From positions 4,284,512 to 4,348,511 of the forward strand of contig NC_072460.1 in NCBI RefSeq assembly GCF_027596085.1: a DNA stretch of 64,000 bases, given 5' to 3'. Position 1 is the stretch's first letter. The number at the start of each line of letters is the position of its first letter. The stretch comes from Anoplopoma fimbria. Its lineage: Eukaryota; Chordata; Actinopteri; Perciformes; Anoplopomatidae. Below the pieces are notes generated by a model. It was given only the letters and a program-made list of their open reading frames with translations. It was not told where the DNA came from and made no database searches. The position numbers were made by a program, and so were the translations under genes. Below, piece by piece: positions 10,891 to 23,771 of the stretch.

Positions 10891-12630
10891 GAGGTGATTT
10901 ATGCACAGACACACACACACACGCACACATGCACAGGTTGAACCCATGCACTAAAACAAGCACCTCCCCCACGTCTTGGGTTTGAAAAAATATTTTTTCT
11001 TTAAAAGTCAACATCCATACTTGTCAAATTATATAAATGCAATAATACAACAGTTTTGGACCATTACAACACTGGTTTTTGTCTTCATCTGAAAGGTTTA
11101 GCCCATATTCCATGTAAACAACCAAACTGAAGAGATGGGAGTTTTGTTTGTATTCGATAAATATCTATGACAAACCATTTCTTCCTTCATTGCCAATATG
11201 CATGAAGGCCAGCAACCTATCATTAGACTGTCCCAGGGAGGTGGCTAATGTTTCCAGCTACAGACTTATGAAGCCCCACAGTCCGCAGAGTGTGGTCTCC
11301 GAGGACTAACCTTCACTGGCACGCTAGAAGACACTTGACATTTAAAAATAATTCAGTTTTGGGCCAAAAGAGAAAAGTAGTCCCTGTGCATTTTTGCGTA
11401 TAAAATGAAATTGACTGGCTTTAAGAATTGGGAGATGAATTTTGAGGGCACGTTAATTTCTTACAACTTCAGTCCGACAGCTACTTATCGGTAACCCCCA
11501 CGTATATGTCAATACTGAATCTCAGTTTAAAGCCCAAGCATCACCTTGTATAATTACATTTAAATCAAGTTCCGACTTCATATGTTGATTCTAGTATATT
11601 TAAATAAAAAACATGTGACATTTATTTCAGTTATTTTTCCAATTATGAAATGAATCAACAGATGAGTATTATCTTGTATTATCTTCCTCTTGTGGCACTG
11701 TGGAAATATGAAATTACAACTAGTTGATGGTCAGCCCCCATTGATGTCTTTGTTATTTGGAATTATTTTATTCAAATGTACAACATTCAATGATGAATAT
11801 GTGAGATGGGGTAAATGTGGCCTTTACAAACTCTTCAATGACTACCAGCGGTTACAGCAGTAACGTGTCTGTGTTTTTTGTCGTTACAGCTGCTGAATAA
11901 AGTGACTGTGATCTTCCCTGTACAATTCTGCTCCGTGCTACCATTACTGCCATTATAATTGCACGGACTTTGCAAATGGAACTTAAGAAGAAAAGGACTG
12001 TTTGATAATATTCAAAAGCCATCCTGATGAGGATGCAGACTAACATGGAGAAAAAGGACATTTCTAGATCAACTAAACAAATGAAGAGCTTTTGTTTACT
12101 GAGAATACACAGAAATTGACAACACAGGTCAAGTTGGATCAGTTTTTATGTGTCCTGCTTTTCCCCCTGGATATTACTCCGAGGGAACTTCTATCAAAGC
12201 TGTCACTGTAAGACACTTAACCTGCAGTTAAAGAGAGACGTCAATCTCGGACAGTGATTGGTGCGTTTGTCTCTTTTATACCAGTTTACAGGCTTCGTTT
12301 CTTTTCTTTCTTCGGAACATTTACTTGAAGTATATACACATTGTGGTGCTTTCCTAAAAGTGAGGGACATTGATGCATTGTGACTGACTAAATATAACAA
12401 GCAGAGCAATCCCTGGATAATTACATGTAGTGATACATACAGCACATGAGTCAATATTTGTCCAAAGAAATAAAACTGTCTTCAAACTGTTCACGAGATT
12501 CTTGTTGTTTTGGCAAAAGCGGATGATGATCGGTGCAAAGATTTATACTGGCACCACACCCTCCTTGTCTCCTGTCTCTCTTGTTAAACTGCCTCTCTTG
12601 TTTTCCCTTCCTTCCTCCTTCCCCCGTTCT
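10891..12630. other. Intergenic DNA, nothing recognised
   Basis: Mostly AT-rich unique-looking sequence between twist3 and the hdac7 3' flank. There is a short (CA)n run at about 10905-10930. No coding, RNA or repeat family was identified. Confidence 0.35.
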
Positions 12631-12800
12631 TTTTTTTTTTAATGAGGTCTGTGTGCCTTTGCCTGGTCAGTCAGGAACACTTAATTCCTCCAAAAAGAAC
12701 ACGTTAATGTGCAATTAAGGGCATGAGGAATATTTATAGCCTGTTTTGGGCCCTGAATTCTTGCTTGTAGTTTGATCTTTTCAGTTAGGCTACAGTGGCC
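12630..12800. promoter_or_regulatory. Candidate conserved non-coding element
   Basis: A compact block has several homeodomain-type cores (CTTAATTCC, GTTAATGTGCAATTAAGGG) and an AATATTTATAGCC stretch close to a MEF2 site. Its complexity is high and it has no reading frame. This is a weak call from composition and motif clustering; comparative alignment is needed. Confidence 0.2.
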
Positions 12801-14574
12801 TGCAGGTTTACTGTTGCATATCCGGATGCTTTAGCAAGAGTTGGCTCATTAAAGCTTTCACACAATGTTAAACCACAAAAACTGTTTTACAGTATGGCAT
12901 AACGGCTTTGATCGGTGTTGGGGAATGATGAAAAGGAAATGCAAAAAGCGATAGTCACACAGCTATTATGAGACCTCTAATAATGGGGGAAACAAAACTC
13001 TCTTCAGCTTGCTTGTCTGCTGATATAGCTGTTTTTTTCTTAATCAACAATGTGAGATTTGTTAGAGACAAATTCGTACCAGTCCTAATTGAGTCTAAGA
13101 ACATTATTTTGGCCTAAATATGATTACTATAACATTCAGTGCTTAGCTGAAACTTAGCATAAATCTTAACAAGTGCACTCTTCCTCCTCTAGAACACTAT
13201 AGCGTGCTTTGACAACTGGTTTGCCATTAAGTGCAGTATTTTGAGTAAATGAGCAAAATCATGCAAAACACTGGTGCAGGCTAGTTGAAGGCTTTGCTCA
13301 CACTTGGGGGTGTTTCCAGTTGATCTGATTAGACTTCTCCGCAGGCTGAAATTGAGCTGAGTTTTGATGGAAATTGATAAAAAAAAGATAAAAGGTGGGG
13401 ATTGTGCCATAATAACAGGTGCAACAATCTATCAGGAGAGTGAGGTAGATGTCAGTCAGACAGTCACACAGTCCTGAGGAGAAGTCTAATCAAGCACAAG
13501 AAGTGAAGGGTGTGGGTGGACCACGATGAGGCTTTCTTAAAAAATGGAATCTCAAAATCGGATCTAAAAGTAACCATGCCATGTTTTGTATCAGGTTTAG
13601 TACCACTGCTGTTGGGGAAGGCCGATCAATAATGTTCTGCTGTTGTATAGCTCCAAATGTCAATGAAACAGTTCCTTGCCTGATGTGCTACGTATAATAC
13701 TGTTACATTGCAATCAAGTTTTCTTTCTGCCTCTTTGCCAGTAGACCATTCATTTTACTTCTGCCCACTGATAAAAGTTGATCAAGATTTAAGTTCACAG
13801 ACCTGAGAAGTTTGCTTGCTCTGTGGATCAAGCATACAGGTTTCTAGCAGCTGACTGCTCACTTGGAGATTTCACAGCTGCGATCAGTGCAACTAATTAA
13901 GTGGAGACACCCTCAGTGAACAGGGTAAAAAAAATAAAACTAATAAATGAACTCATAAATATCACATATCAAACTACCATAGTTGATTACTTGCATTAAG
14001 AGGGTTTTTTTTATATTATAAGTTTTCTGAAAATCTATGTTTAAATATGCAAATAATGCTTTATCTAATAAAAGATACATTTTCGTACAATTTCAGAATA
14101 GAAATAAAGCCAGGTTCAAAAGTCTTGTTTTATTTTTCTGAAATATTGGGATCAAGGGTTTGTTACAGAGGGAATTACAAAAAACACACCCATAGTCAAT
14201 AGCTTAATTATTTCCAGCAGTTTGAGCCCATTAGATGTAAAATCTTAATGGATACTTATTTTACCATAAAATAAATACAATATCTCTTTAATGGTGTCAA
14301 CATTTTTACATAATTTGTGACGGATTGAAAGGTACCCAAGTACCAACCTAGTCACAAAGAAATAAATGTGAAAAAGAAATGTGAAAAAATTAAAGTGACT
14401 TTTTTTAATTTTTATTATGTATGAACAAGATGGTTGTCTGACCACTGCGTTGGCCGTGTTACCGTTTAAAAACTCTGTGCATTGACAATAGAGCACAACA
14501 TTTGGGTTTAAGTAATGATGCTCAGGGGATACTTTTCACCTGAGGATGTTTTGTTAATAAGCTACAATTTAAAC
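12801..14574. other. Intergenic DNA, nothing recognised
   Basis: No recognisable gene or repeat. The segment near 13850-13915 with CAGCTG and CTAATTAAG cores is the only part that looks less random. Confidence 0.3.
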
Positions 14575-14790
14575 GTCAGTCTAGATTGTTTCGGTGTAGG
14601 TTGCCTAGTGCTGGAAATATCGGCCGAAGAGATGTCTGCCTTCTCTCCAATATAATGGAACTAGATGGCACTCGGCTTGGCAAAGCGCCAAAAATGCAGC
14701 TGCATCTGCTCACAACAAGGACTGTGGATTATCTTGAGTAATCGGGTCATGATTTCTGTAAAGAGACAGTTTTTTAAATGTAATACAAGC
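14575..14790 (+). repeat. Dispersed repeat family B fragment (probable non-autonomous DNA element)
   Basis: This contains AATATCGGCCGAAGAGATGT, CTGCCTTCTCTCCAATATAA and TGGAACTAGATGGCACTCGG. The reverse complement of the same segment recurs near 32.34-32.44 kb in an hdac7 intron. The wording matches a repeat widespread in teleosts whose outer part reads CAGTTCACCCCAAAATC. Here only an internal part survives. Confidence 0.65.
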
Positions 14791-14889
14791 CGAGACCCCT
14801 TTAGTCCCAAAGAAACACAGGATTTTCAACCACGACAACGAAACCTTTGTTTGTGTTGTTGAGTTATTGTGAAGATACGTTTGTGATGT

Positions 14890-15345
14890 TTTTCCTAAAC
14901 CTGACTAAGTGGTTTTGTTGGCATCGACCTTATGTTAGTTTTGTTGCCTAGACCTAACAGTCGTTTTGTTGCCTTGTCCGAATGTTTGGTTTGTTGCCTA
15001 GTCCTAACGTTTGTTTTGTTGCCTAGTCCTAACGTTTGTTTTGTTGGTTAGACCTAAGTTTTGTTTTATTGCCTAGACCTAAGGTTTGTTTTATTGTCTA
15101 GACCTAAGGTTTGTTTTATTGTCTAGACCTAAGGTTTGTTTTATTGCCTAGACCTAAGGTTTGTTTTATTGTCTAGACCTAAGGTTTGTTTTATTGTCTA
15201 GACCTAAGGTTTGTTTTATTGTCTAGACCTAAGGTTTGTTTTATTGTCTAGACCTAAGGTTTGTTTTATTGTCTAGGCCTAAGGTTTTTTCTGTTGCCTA
15301 AACCTAGAGTTTGTTCTATTGCCTACACCTAATGTTTGTTTTGTT
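14890..15345. repeat. 25-bp minisatellite, about 18 units
   Basis: Tandem units of 25 bp with consensus TTGTTTTATTGTCTAGACCT plus AAGGT. Units in the centre (about 15080-15270) are nearly identical, while the edges are more diverged (CCTAACGTTTGTTTTGTTG). The gradient fits central expansion by slippage or unequal exchange. The edge units resemble a teleost dispersed repeat that carries TTTTGTTGCCTAAACCTAAC. Confidence 0.9.
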
Positions 15346-16125
15346 TTAACTACGTAACCATGCAATGCACTGTTAAAAGGGTCATGGTCATTTCACATAA
15401 TTTTTCTCAAAATGTAATAAAGCTAAATTTATTGTATAGCTGCTTGCTAGTAGTGTCTGAACAGCTAAAGTTGATCTAGCAAATAAGCTTGCTACAATGG
15501 ACAACATGGCAGCTGTTATTCAAACTGAACTCATAAATATTGTTAGGTGGCTTTCAGTGGTACTTTTGAAGTTACATCAAAAACTTACTCAGTTTTCTCA
15601 AGTTCAGGCTGATATTGTTTAAACTAACACACCTGTGGTGGAAATGTTTCCTCTGAAAAAACAATACATTTGAACGGAGAATACTGTAAGGCAACTTCAT
15701 AGTTTTTGAAACACAGCATGATGATTTGCTCAAAAGGTTGCCCCTTAGAATATCTATAAATCCTTTTGATTAATATTCTCTTTTTCATAAAGTTACGGCC
15801 AGCCTTGAATTTGATCACACAACTGTTCCATGTCTTTTTATTCAGTGAATCGTTTACTAGGAAATAAAATAAAGGTATTACGAAGACTGTCATTGTCGTA
15901 TTCATGCTTTTATGGTGATGTTTTCACAAAGAGGCAAGGCAAAAATAAACTTATACTGGTAAATTATCGTTTTAATCAAGAAAAAAAGACAAAAAAAACA
16001 ACAGTACAAAATAGACAATCTTTCTTTACATACACATGGTAGGAATTGTGAAGGAAAATAACACAAGTAAATAATAAAGAATAGCATGAAAAAAAGATTT
16101 CAATGTCACGTTTAAAGATACTACA
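15346..16125. other. AT-rich intergenic DNA
   Basis: No recognised gene. Short frames on both strands (15624-16087) are low-complexity shadows. Confidence 0.35.
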
Positions 16126-17179
16126 TACAGCTCTGGAAAAAATGAAGAGACCACTCCAAATCTTTCTTAAATCAGCATCTTTACGTGTATGGCAGCCATT
16201 CCATTCCAGTGTCTGTTGAATTCCAATACAGGCACACCTGATTCTACTTAATGAGGTACTGATTAGGTGATCACCTGAACCAAATCTTATTTAATGAAGA
16301 AGAGTATAAAAACCAGTGCTGTGGTCATCACTATCCTCTTGCAATAGGACCAGCTGGGTGGCAGAAACAGTGCTAGTAGTACCTCAAAAGTAATTGGAAT
16401 AAAAAAAAAAAAAAGTGACTATTGACCATGCCAAAAGAGTTAAAAAGAAAAGTTTTGTGTGAGGAAAAGAAGTGTTCAATTCTGGTTGAAAAAGAATGGC
16501 AAACGGCAGCTGGGGTGAAGAGGGCGGTTAGAAACAGGCTCCTAGGGGCAGGGCTGAAGTCGTGCAAAGCTAGAAAAAAGCCCTTCATCAACGAGAAGCA
16601 AAGAAGAGCCAGGCTGAGGTTTGCAAAAGACCATAAGGATTGGACCATAGAGGACTGGAGTAAGGTCATCTTCTCTGATGAGTCCAATTTTCAGCTTTGC
16701 CCAACACCTGGTCGTCTAATGGTTAGATGGAGACCTGGAGAGGCCTACAAGCCACAGTGTCTCGCACCTACTGTGAGATTTGGTGGAGGATCGGTGATGA
16801 TCTGGGGGTGCTTCAGCAAGGCTGGAATCGGGCAGATTTGTCTTTGTGAAGGACACATGAATCAAAAGTAGTACAAAGTTGTCCTGGAAGATTAAAACAT
16901 AAGTATTGTGTTGTTTAAAAATGAATATGAACTTGTTTTCTTTGCATTATTCCAGATCTGAAAACACTGCATCTTTTTTTGTTATTTTGACCAGTTGTCA
17001 TTTTCTGCAAATAAATGCTCTAAATGACAATATTTTTATTTGAAATTTGGGAGAAATGTTGTTAGTAGTTTATAGAATAAAACAAAAAATGTCATTTTAC
17101 TCAAACACATACCAATAAATAATAAAACCAGAGAAACTGATCATTTTGAAGTGGTCTCGTAATTCTTTCCAGAGCTGTA
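16126..17179 (+). mobile_element. Tc1-like transposon, internally deleted, intact ends
   Basis: The left terminal repeat starts CAGCTCTGGAAAAAATGAAG at 16128. The right end is the inverted form, ending CTTTCCAGAGCTG at 17177. TA dinucleotides at 16126-16127 and 17178-17179 are the target duplication that Tc1/mariner elements make. About 30 bp of imperfect terminal inverted repeat is visible. The element is 1,050 bp, against about 1.6 kb usual for autonomous fish Tc1 elements. It carries a transposase remnant and is non-autonomous, but with both ends present it could be mobilised in trans. Confidence 0.95.
16428..16871 (+). pseudogene. Tc1 transposase remnant (deleted at both ends)
   Basis: The open frame of about 148 aa contains the central Tc1 transposase stretch: KARKKPFINEKQRRARLRFA, VIFSDESNFQL with the first catalytic Asp, RRPGEAYKP-like WRPGEAYKPQ, and FGGGSVMIWGCFSKAGIGQI. 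Most of the N-terminal paired-like DNA-binding domain is missing. The frame ends at GHMNQK, before the second Asp and the Glu of the DD34E triad. Full proteins of this family are about 340 aa, so this cannot be an active transposase. Confidence 0.9.
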
Positions 17180-20013
17180 GTTACTGTACGTCCAGTTAGT
17201 TAAGATTTACCAATACAGATACTACTGCTGAATGCATCAAGGCACATGTGTGACATGTGGACTTTGGTCATGGAGTTTCTATTTACAGTGTCTTTCTTTA
17301 AGAAGAAGGTACATATGACATCAGTTATAAAGGGAATTAAGAGTTGAGGCAATACTGGCCTCTCCATAAGACGAAAGAACAGCCACTGGGAATATAATAC
17401 AGGAGGTCATTTACAGTATTTGTCGGAACAACACAAACCCCACACACACACTAAACACTTAACATATGCACTTGTGCAAATGCAGTAGCCAACGCTCTCT
17501 CACTCTCACACACATGCACTCCTCGACAGATCAGACACCATTGACTTCATAGACACCACGCTGGATAAGAGAGACACAGCATTTTGTTTCAATGCCGTCA
17601 CTTGCTGTTAAGAACACTTTTTACAACACCAAAAAGAACGACACGCTTTTTCAGTTACACCCATTACAGAAAGCACATCCAACATTTTCCTAATGATTCC
17701 TACTGGAATGAGGCAGTAGTGCAACAGCAGTGGGACTTCTCCAAAGGCAAAATCGTAACTTTTAGCTCTACTGTCATTTTGGTTAATATACAAGGCCTTC
17801 TGTTGGGCAGACGATGCCCAGGGTCCAACTAGAGCAAACTGAGCACGCATATAGGTTTCCTACCTGGATGCCTAAATGGTAACATTTCCTTAAACCAGTC
17901 ACATTAACTTGCTGTGGAGACTGTGCTACTTTCATTCTAGGTTTTTACAAAAGCTACATTTACACACAAAATCAAATCTTTCCTAACAAAAGCTGAAAAT
18001 CCGATTGTGCTGCTTCAAATTCACTCATGGATGTAAAAACTCTTTCATACAAAGCCGTATAGGTGGTCTCAGTTTCACGATAGAGTTTTAGTGTCTAGAT
18101 GCAGCTTTAGAAGCTTGAACACTCAACAACAACAGAAGAAAACTGCTTTCTTTTGGCCACAGCTTTGTCGAATTTAATTATTAAGACTCAGCTATCTGCA
18201 TCTCTGATCTAAAAACAAAAGTATCAAAAGCCTTTGAACTGGTCAAACCTAGTATGCATGAAAAATGGATTTCCCCATAAACCTGCAAACAATAATATTT
18301 TGTTTTCACTTTTGGAATGCAAAGCCCTTTACATGCCCCGATAGCAGGGCAATGAGAGGTTTCTTCAACATGACCTGTACTTCAAACGTCAAGAGTAGAT
18401 GACGGGACCAACATGTTAACGTTGCCCTTGTCTAGGTTGATTGTAGCATGACAGGAAGAGCTGCTACTAAGCACAGTTGCAAAGACGAGTCAAAAAAAAC
18501 CCACTCAAGTTCACCGCCAAACAAACACACAATGGATTACTTTCCTTAATTAGACTGTGTTAAAGCTTTGAACTCCAAAACTGGTCGAAGAGAACATTCA
18601 AACAAGGCTCATCATCAAAATAAACAGTACACAAAAGTCTGCACGTACGATGTTTACCTAAATCCACAGGTTCAAACGTTGTCTTTTAAAAGTAGAGTCC
18701 CTGTGAGGATCAGTCTCCATACTAGTCCCTTGTGTTGCTTTGTCACACAGTCCAATAACCAAGTGCAGGCCAAGTCTTAAGGCAGTTTTCTTTGGGGGAT
18801 GTCCATTAAGTGCATTTACATTATTGCTACTACAACAATACAATGGTCCTCAGTGGTGCCACAGTGGAATGAACGCTCCTTTAGTCTCAAATATACACAA
18901 TAATATACAGTATTTAATACTAGTGGTACATCGACAAGTCATCATTGCTTTGTACATGTGTGTGTAGGTTTGTGTGTGCATCTAAGACACTTAACAGCAG
19001 TGAAAAAATATTCCTGCTTAAAAAAATCTTGCCTACTTTTTGGATTAACTTCATAGGAAATGCAACTCTACAGTATTTCGGCCAATTCGTGTCCTTAGTC
19101 AGAGACTCAGACATGTCAGATGAAGAGCTGGGGAAATAGCAGACACAATTTCAGAGGAGTTGTTGTTTTTCTTTCCTTTATATCCCAGAGCTTTGGAATT
19201 TCTTATGGTTCACATTATGGAATGAACAGTGCAATAAAACAACAAGGACATCTGCCTTTTCTTTGTTTCTACAAAACCACAGTTGTCCTTTTTGTGTCTT
19301 CATTTTCTCTCTTTCCCTAGAGTTCTTTGTTGTCTTCTTATAGTGGTTAAACTGCATGTAATGACATCATTGAAGCAGACAATCTCTGTGTCTTATTATT
19401 TGTATTCTCTCTGTATGATTTGGAAACTTTCTTCAATGCGTATACGCTGTCACCTGATGTCGTAGGTGCATTCTGCAAAGTGGCAGAAAAGAGAGGAATA
19501 TGTGACGTAAAGTCTCATCATTGTGAAACCTGTTGGTCCTCACGTTAAGGCAAAGTTAAGGCAACAAAACATCTGCTGGTACATAGTGCTTCAAGAGAAT
19601 TCAGAGCTGGGCTGAATTCTGTCTGTTCCTTTACAGTTGGTGGTCACAGAGCTGTGCCCCTGGACCTCTGGACACACAAAAAATCCAATGTCAGTCAGGA
19701 GACACAAAAGGTATTAAAAAATCATCTGGTATTGCTTTTTGGTGAGGTTTTTGGAAGGTTGCCCAGCTGCAGGTAGATCTGCCGGCTTCAGCTGAGTGGT
19801 AACCAGCATTGAGGTGCTCATACTGCCGGTCTGAGGCTCAGCATTGTGTGTTGGTGGATGTGCACAAGTGTGAATAAGGCAGATGGGTGGGGCTCAGTGG
19901 AATTACAAACGCGCACCCCCCTCTTCATGGTCATGTGACAATGCAGGATCCGAGGCTACGGGTTTGGTCGAGATCCTGGAGGTGAGCTCTGTGAGGCGAT
20001 TGGTCGGATTCTT
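17180..20013 (-). other. hdac7 3' flank / probable 3' UTR territory
   Basis: There is no protein-like frame. On the minus strand, downstream of the hdac7 stop, an ATTAAA hexamer complement lies at 18913-18918. I found no AATAAA close to the last coding exon, so the 3' UTR may be long. The poly(A) site is undetermined. Transcript 3'-end data would fix it. Confidence 0.3.
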
Positions 20014-20056
20014 CTACATGGAGTTGCTGTCATGCTCCATTGGCTCGTCAGGGAGG
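20014..20056 (-). other. hdac7: Putative alternative last hdac7 exon (DEPMEHDSNSM end)
   Basis: On the minus strand, CCCCTCCTCCAG|C precedes codons for LPDEPMEHDSNSM and a TAG stop (20014-20016). This resembles the acidic EEPM tail that ends class IIa HDACs. The upstream exon offers a strong donor, CCCA|GTGAGA (GT at 20229-20228). However, joining it here leaves the reading frame one base off the DEPM frame. Either another splice form, a small indel in this sequence, or loss of use of this tail explains it. Confidence 0.4.
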
Positions 20057-20149
20057 CTGGAGGAGGGGAAAACAGAAGTGAGTGGAGAGCTGTGGGTGGA
20101 AACAAAAAGGGTGAAAGTGTAATTTTTTGGTCTTTGCTTGGTTGCATGG

Positions 20150-20151
<2 letters not shown>

Positions 20152-20212
<61 letters not shown>
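20152..20212. repeat. (TG)n microsatellite
   Basis: About 30 TG units lie immediately 3' of the last hdac7 coding exon, between the PSEM stop and the putative alternative last exon. Confidence 0.98.
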
Positions 20213-20215
<3 letters not shown>

Positions 20216-20218
20216 TCT

Positions 20219-23200
20219 TTACATCTCACTGGGAAGGACTCCCACAGAGAGCGAGGCCAGAGCGTTGACGGCGTCCGTTTCCTCACAGTCTCGTCTCTGC
20301 GCGGCGAGATAGGACAGACCAGCTGATCCGCTGTGAGCCTTCACACTCTGCCAGTACTGACCTGCAACACCCACAGAGATACCTGGTTACTGGTGTTGTC
20401 AAACTATGAAAGCATGGAAGCTCTTCTTATCTCGGTGCGAGCTACAGAGCCAACGACAATATTTTACAAGCATGGACTATTTTAAAAACAGGATTAAGGA
20501 CTGTTATACCACTGAAATGTACAAGTCCTGTTAGTTACTGAGCAACACCGGGGATTCATTGATGTAATTTGCTGTTCGTTTTGAGTCCGTTGCTTTTTTT
20601 ATTTTTGTGAAATTTAATGTTTGTGAAACTTTTATGCTGCCATCTTGGCCTCAAAAAGAGGTTTTAAATCTCAATGGAAACATCCTGGTATAATAAAGGT
20701 TAAATAAAAAATGAATAAAATGAATGTATGTAGGAAGTAATATGCATATCCATAGAACTGATCTTCTGATCTACTTCTCACTTAACGGGTTTATCGCTGG
20801 GGATCCCATGGAATGCAGTGTTGGTGCAATTTCGAAACTATTGATAAACTTGGACAAACGAGAGTGCTCTCTGAAGCAGCAGGGGCGGGGCTTCAGGGCT
20901 CTGTTGACTTAGTCAAGGATGTCATCCTTAGCTGGCTACTACAGGGCACAGCTCATTGACTGCCGGGTATTCCGACGTAACAACCAAAAGAAAGTCTTCA
21001 CTTCCCTCGATTAACGAGCGATTAGCGGGTCTCTAGAAAAAAAGCAACAAGCAGAACTTCTGGGGGCCGAGCAATGGGCCTGCTCCCAGCGGGCACATGT
21101 TCCAAAAGGGTACAACCATTACTGCAAAACACGCTAGAAACTGCCACTGCACTTGTCATACAATCGGCAAATTGATCCTGTTCTGATTCCAGCATCATGT
21201 CCGAGGCCACGTGTTTATTACATTAGTAAGGAGAAGGTCAAGGAGGAAGAAAAGGAACATGGTACTCAGGGAGCTTTTACAGGATTAAATAAAGGTAAAA
21301 ATGTTCACAAAAAAAAAAACCAGTTGAATCATATATGAGCGCTGCTCACTTTGTATCTGTATGACGGCCTGCAGGGAGCGGACTGCATTAGCGCTGGGCT
21401 TCTGGAGCAGGACTTCTTCTGGCAGTTGGTCCTGCAGGACAGAGAAGCAGCCATGGAGACAATCACTGTTATTCTGGTACCGTTTCAGTCGTAAAAATGT
21501 TTGTTAAAAAGTCACTAAAGACATATGGTAAAAAGTGCTCAGCATTACATTGTAATCAGGACCAACTCCATACCCATAGAAAAGCAACAAGAAATACGTT
21601 TATTCAATTTCCAGTCAATAAATACAGATACTTCTCTAATCCATACACAAATAACAGGTAGTTGTACAATAAACTGTTTGTCAATGAGTTTAAACTTTTA
21701 TTATTTTCCATATAAAGGAGTAAAAAATTATAATAAGTGAAACAGATAACCCTTAATAAGAACGCTATTACCCAGCATGCCTCACCTGTATGTCCAGTAG
21801 TGCACTGACACAGGCTTCAGACGCGTCGCAGATAGCTGTGAGGTCGTGACCGCCCTCGAGGGTCAAAACCAGACGACCCCCTGCTAGAGACATCAGCTGG
21901 CGGGTCATGTGGCTGAAACCTGTGGTCGACAAACACACGCAACACACACAGAATATATGTAAGAATATAAGTATGAACCATGCTAAAAGCCAATCAGAAT
22001 AAAGCTACAGGACCACTCACTGTAAGACTTACCAAAATGAGTTTTGCTATAATTTCCAATACTCTAAGAAAACAAATGTATATTTTTACCTTGTGGATCC
22101 TCCTGGAGCAACATATCAACTACTAATTTACTATAATTATGGTGATGCAGCGAGGAACGGTAGAAGGAACAACTCCTTCTCTTTGATCCATGCATGACAG
22201 GAGCTGTAATAATCTATTAATATCTCTAAATACCCACAGGATCATAAATCAGAGTTCTTATTGGCTGCGCTTGGGTAAAAACGAGACCCTGAGGTAAAGA
22301 CTGGAAGACAGACTGTGCAGCCTGTGGTGGAGCACTGTGCTTACATTTGGCTGAGACCTTGTACCCTCCCAGAGGAGCGGGGTTGCCCTCGGCAGCGTCA
22401 AACCCGGACGACACCAGCACGAAGTCCGGAGAGAACTCCTGGGCGATGGGCATCACCACGGACCTGCAGGGACACAAACACACTGTCAATCCAAGGGACC
22501 GGGAGGTTGTCTGTGTTGTTGCAGTTCCTACTGGTTGGCAATAGAGGTTGATGCAAGTCATTTATTACTGTTTACTTTTCACCACTATGCACACAGTTGG
22601 AAAGCCTGCTGTCTTTTGCCATGTTACATCTGTTCTACTACAGGTTGGTGCGGTCTCCTGGGCGGAACATGAACCCCTTGTTTTATAATAACGACAACAC
22701 ATTAAATAGACCGAATCTGACAATTTAAATGACATGTGTATTTAAGTTTGTTCTTTCCCTGATAGACACATATACAAGCCTTAATTATATAGTTAAACTC
22801 AAAGAAAAGAGGAAGGGAAAGGAGAGGAAACTGGGCTTTTTTTCTTTAGAGTCCCATTTCAAGCAGTCAAAGAATATATCACATTTAAATCACTCAGACG
22901 GTGTTAAAACGGCAAAGTTGTACCTGTGTTGGCAAAGCAGAAGGTATTTGGGGTTGAAGAGGGGAGAAAATAAAAGAGGGAAGTGGAAGTGTACTCAAAT
23001 CTGCACGTCAACACAGCAGCCATGATATTGTACTTGAACGGCCAGCTGTAGCCCACATCTCAGTTGATTCAAAGGTTAATAACTCACTGATAGACAGACT
23101 TTAATTTGGAATTACGTCATCAGTTTGCTCATATAAACTGCCCCAAATATTCAGGAAAATGTAGCCATCTCCAAATCAAAGCGTGCATTTCCAAATTGGG

Positions 23201-23705
23201 CAGTCTCCTGGATATGACAAATATATATGATCAAATCTAAAAGAAGTCATTAACATGACAAGTGTAACCAAGGCTCTGCTGATCCCAGACTCTGCAGCTC
23301 AAACTGAGCTGACAAAGGACCATTGTTGCTCTGCTGGACAAGCTGCATGGTTTTGAGTAATACAAGTCTGCTTGACGAAGTCAAATTGTTTTGTCAGCTC
23401 TTATGCTGTAGTTGTTCGGTGTTGTTTGTGCACTTCAAGCATATGAAGGTTTCCTTAATGCTATTGTTGTTAGGAAGAGAGAGTGGTGCTGTCCCGAGGC
23501 GGTGGGAGGCTCAACTCTGCCGCACGATGCTGTCGGCAGAGTTCAAAGCCGGAGTGTGTGAGTCTGTTTCCCATTAGAGGCTTGTCACTCTCCTCACGTC
23601 ATTGACAACACAGAGAAAAAGAGGAAAAACAGTCCATCTGGGATCCATTTACCTTCATTATTCTGCCTGGGGACTTAGGAGACCTCCCTCCCCTCCCCTC
23701 CCCTT

Positions 23706-23771
<66 letters not shown>

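Noticed and set aside
20014..20286. 90-aa minus frame running through the (CA)n tract into DEPMEHDSNSM
   Set aside because: The first part is repeat-encoded Thr/His and intron sequence; only the last 14 codons look like hdac7, so it is listed as a possible exon, not a gene.
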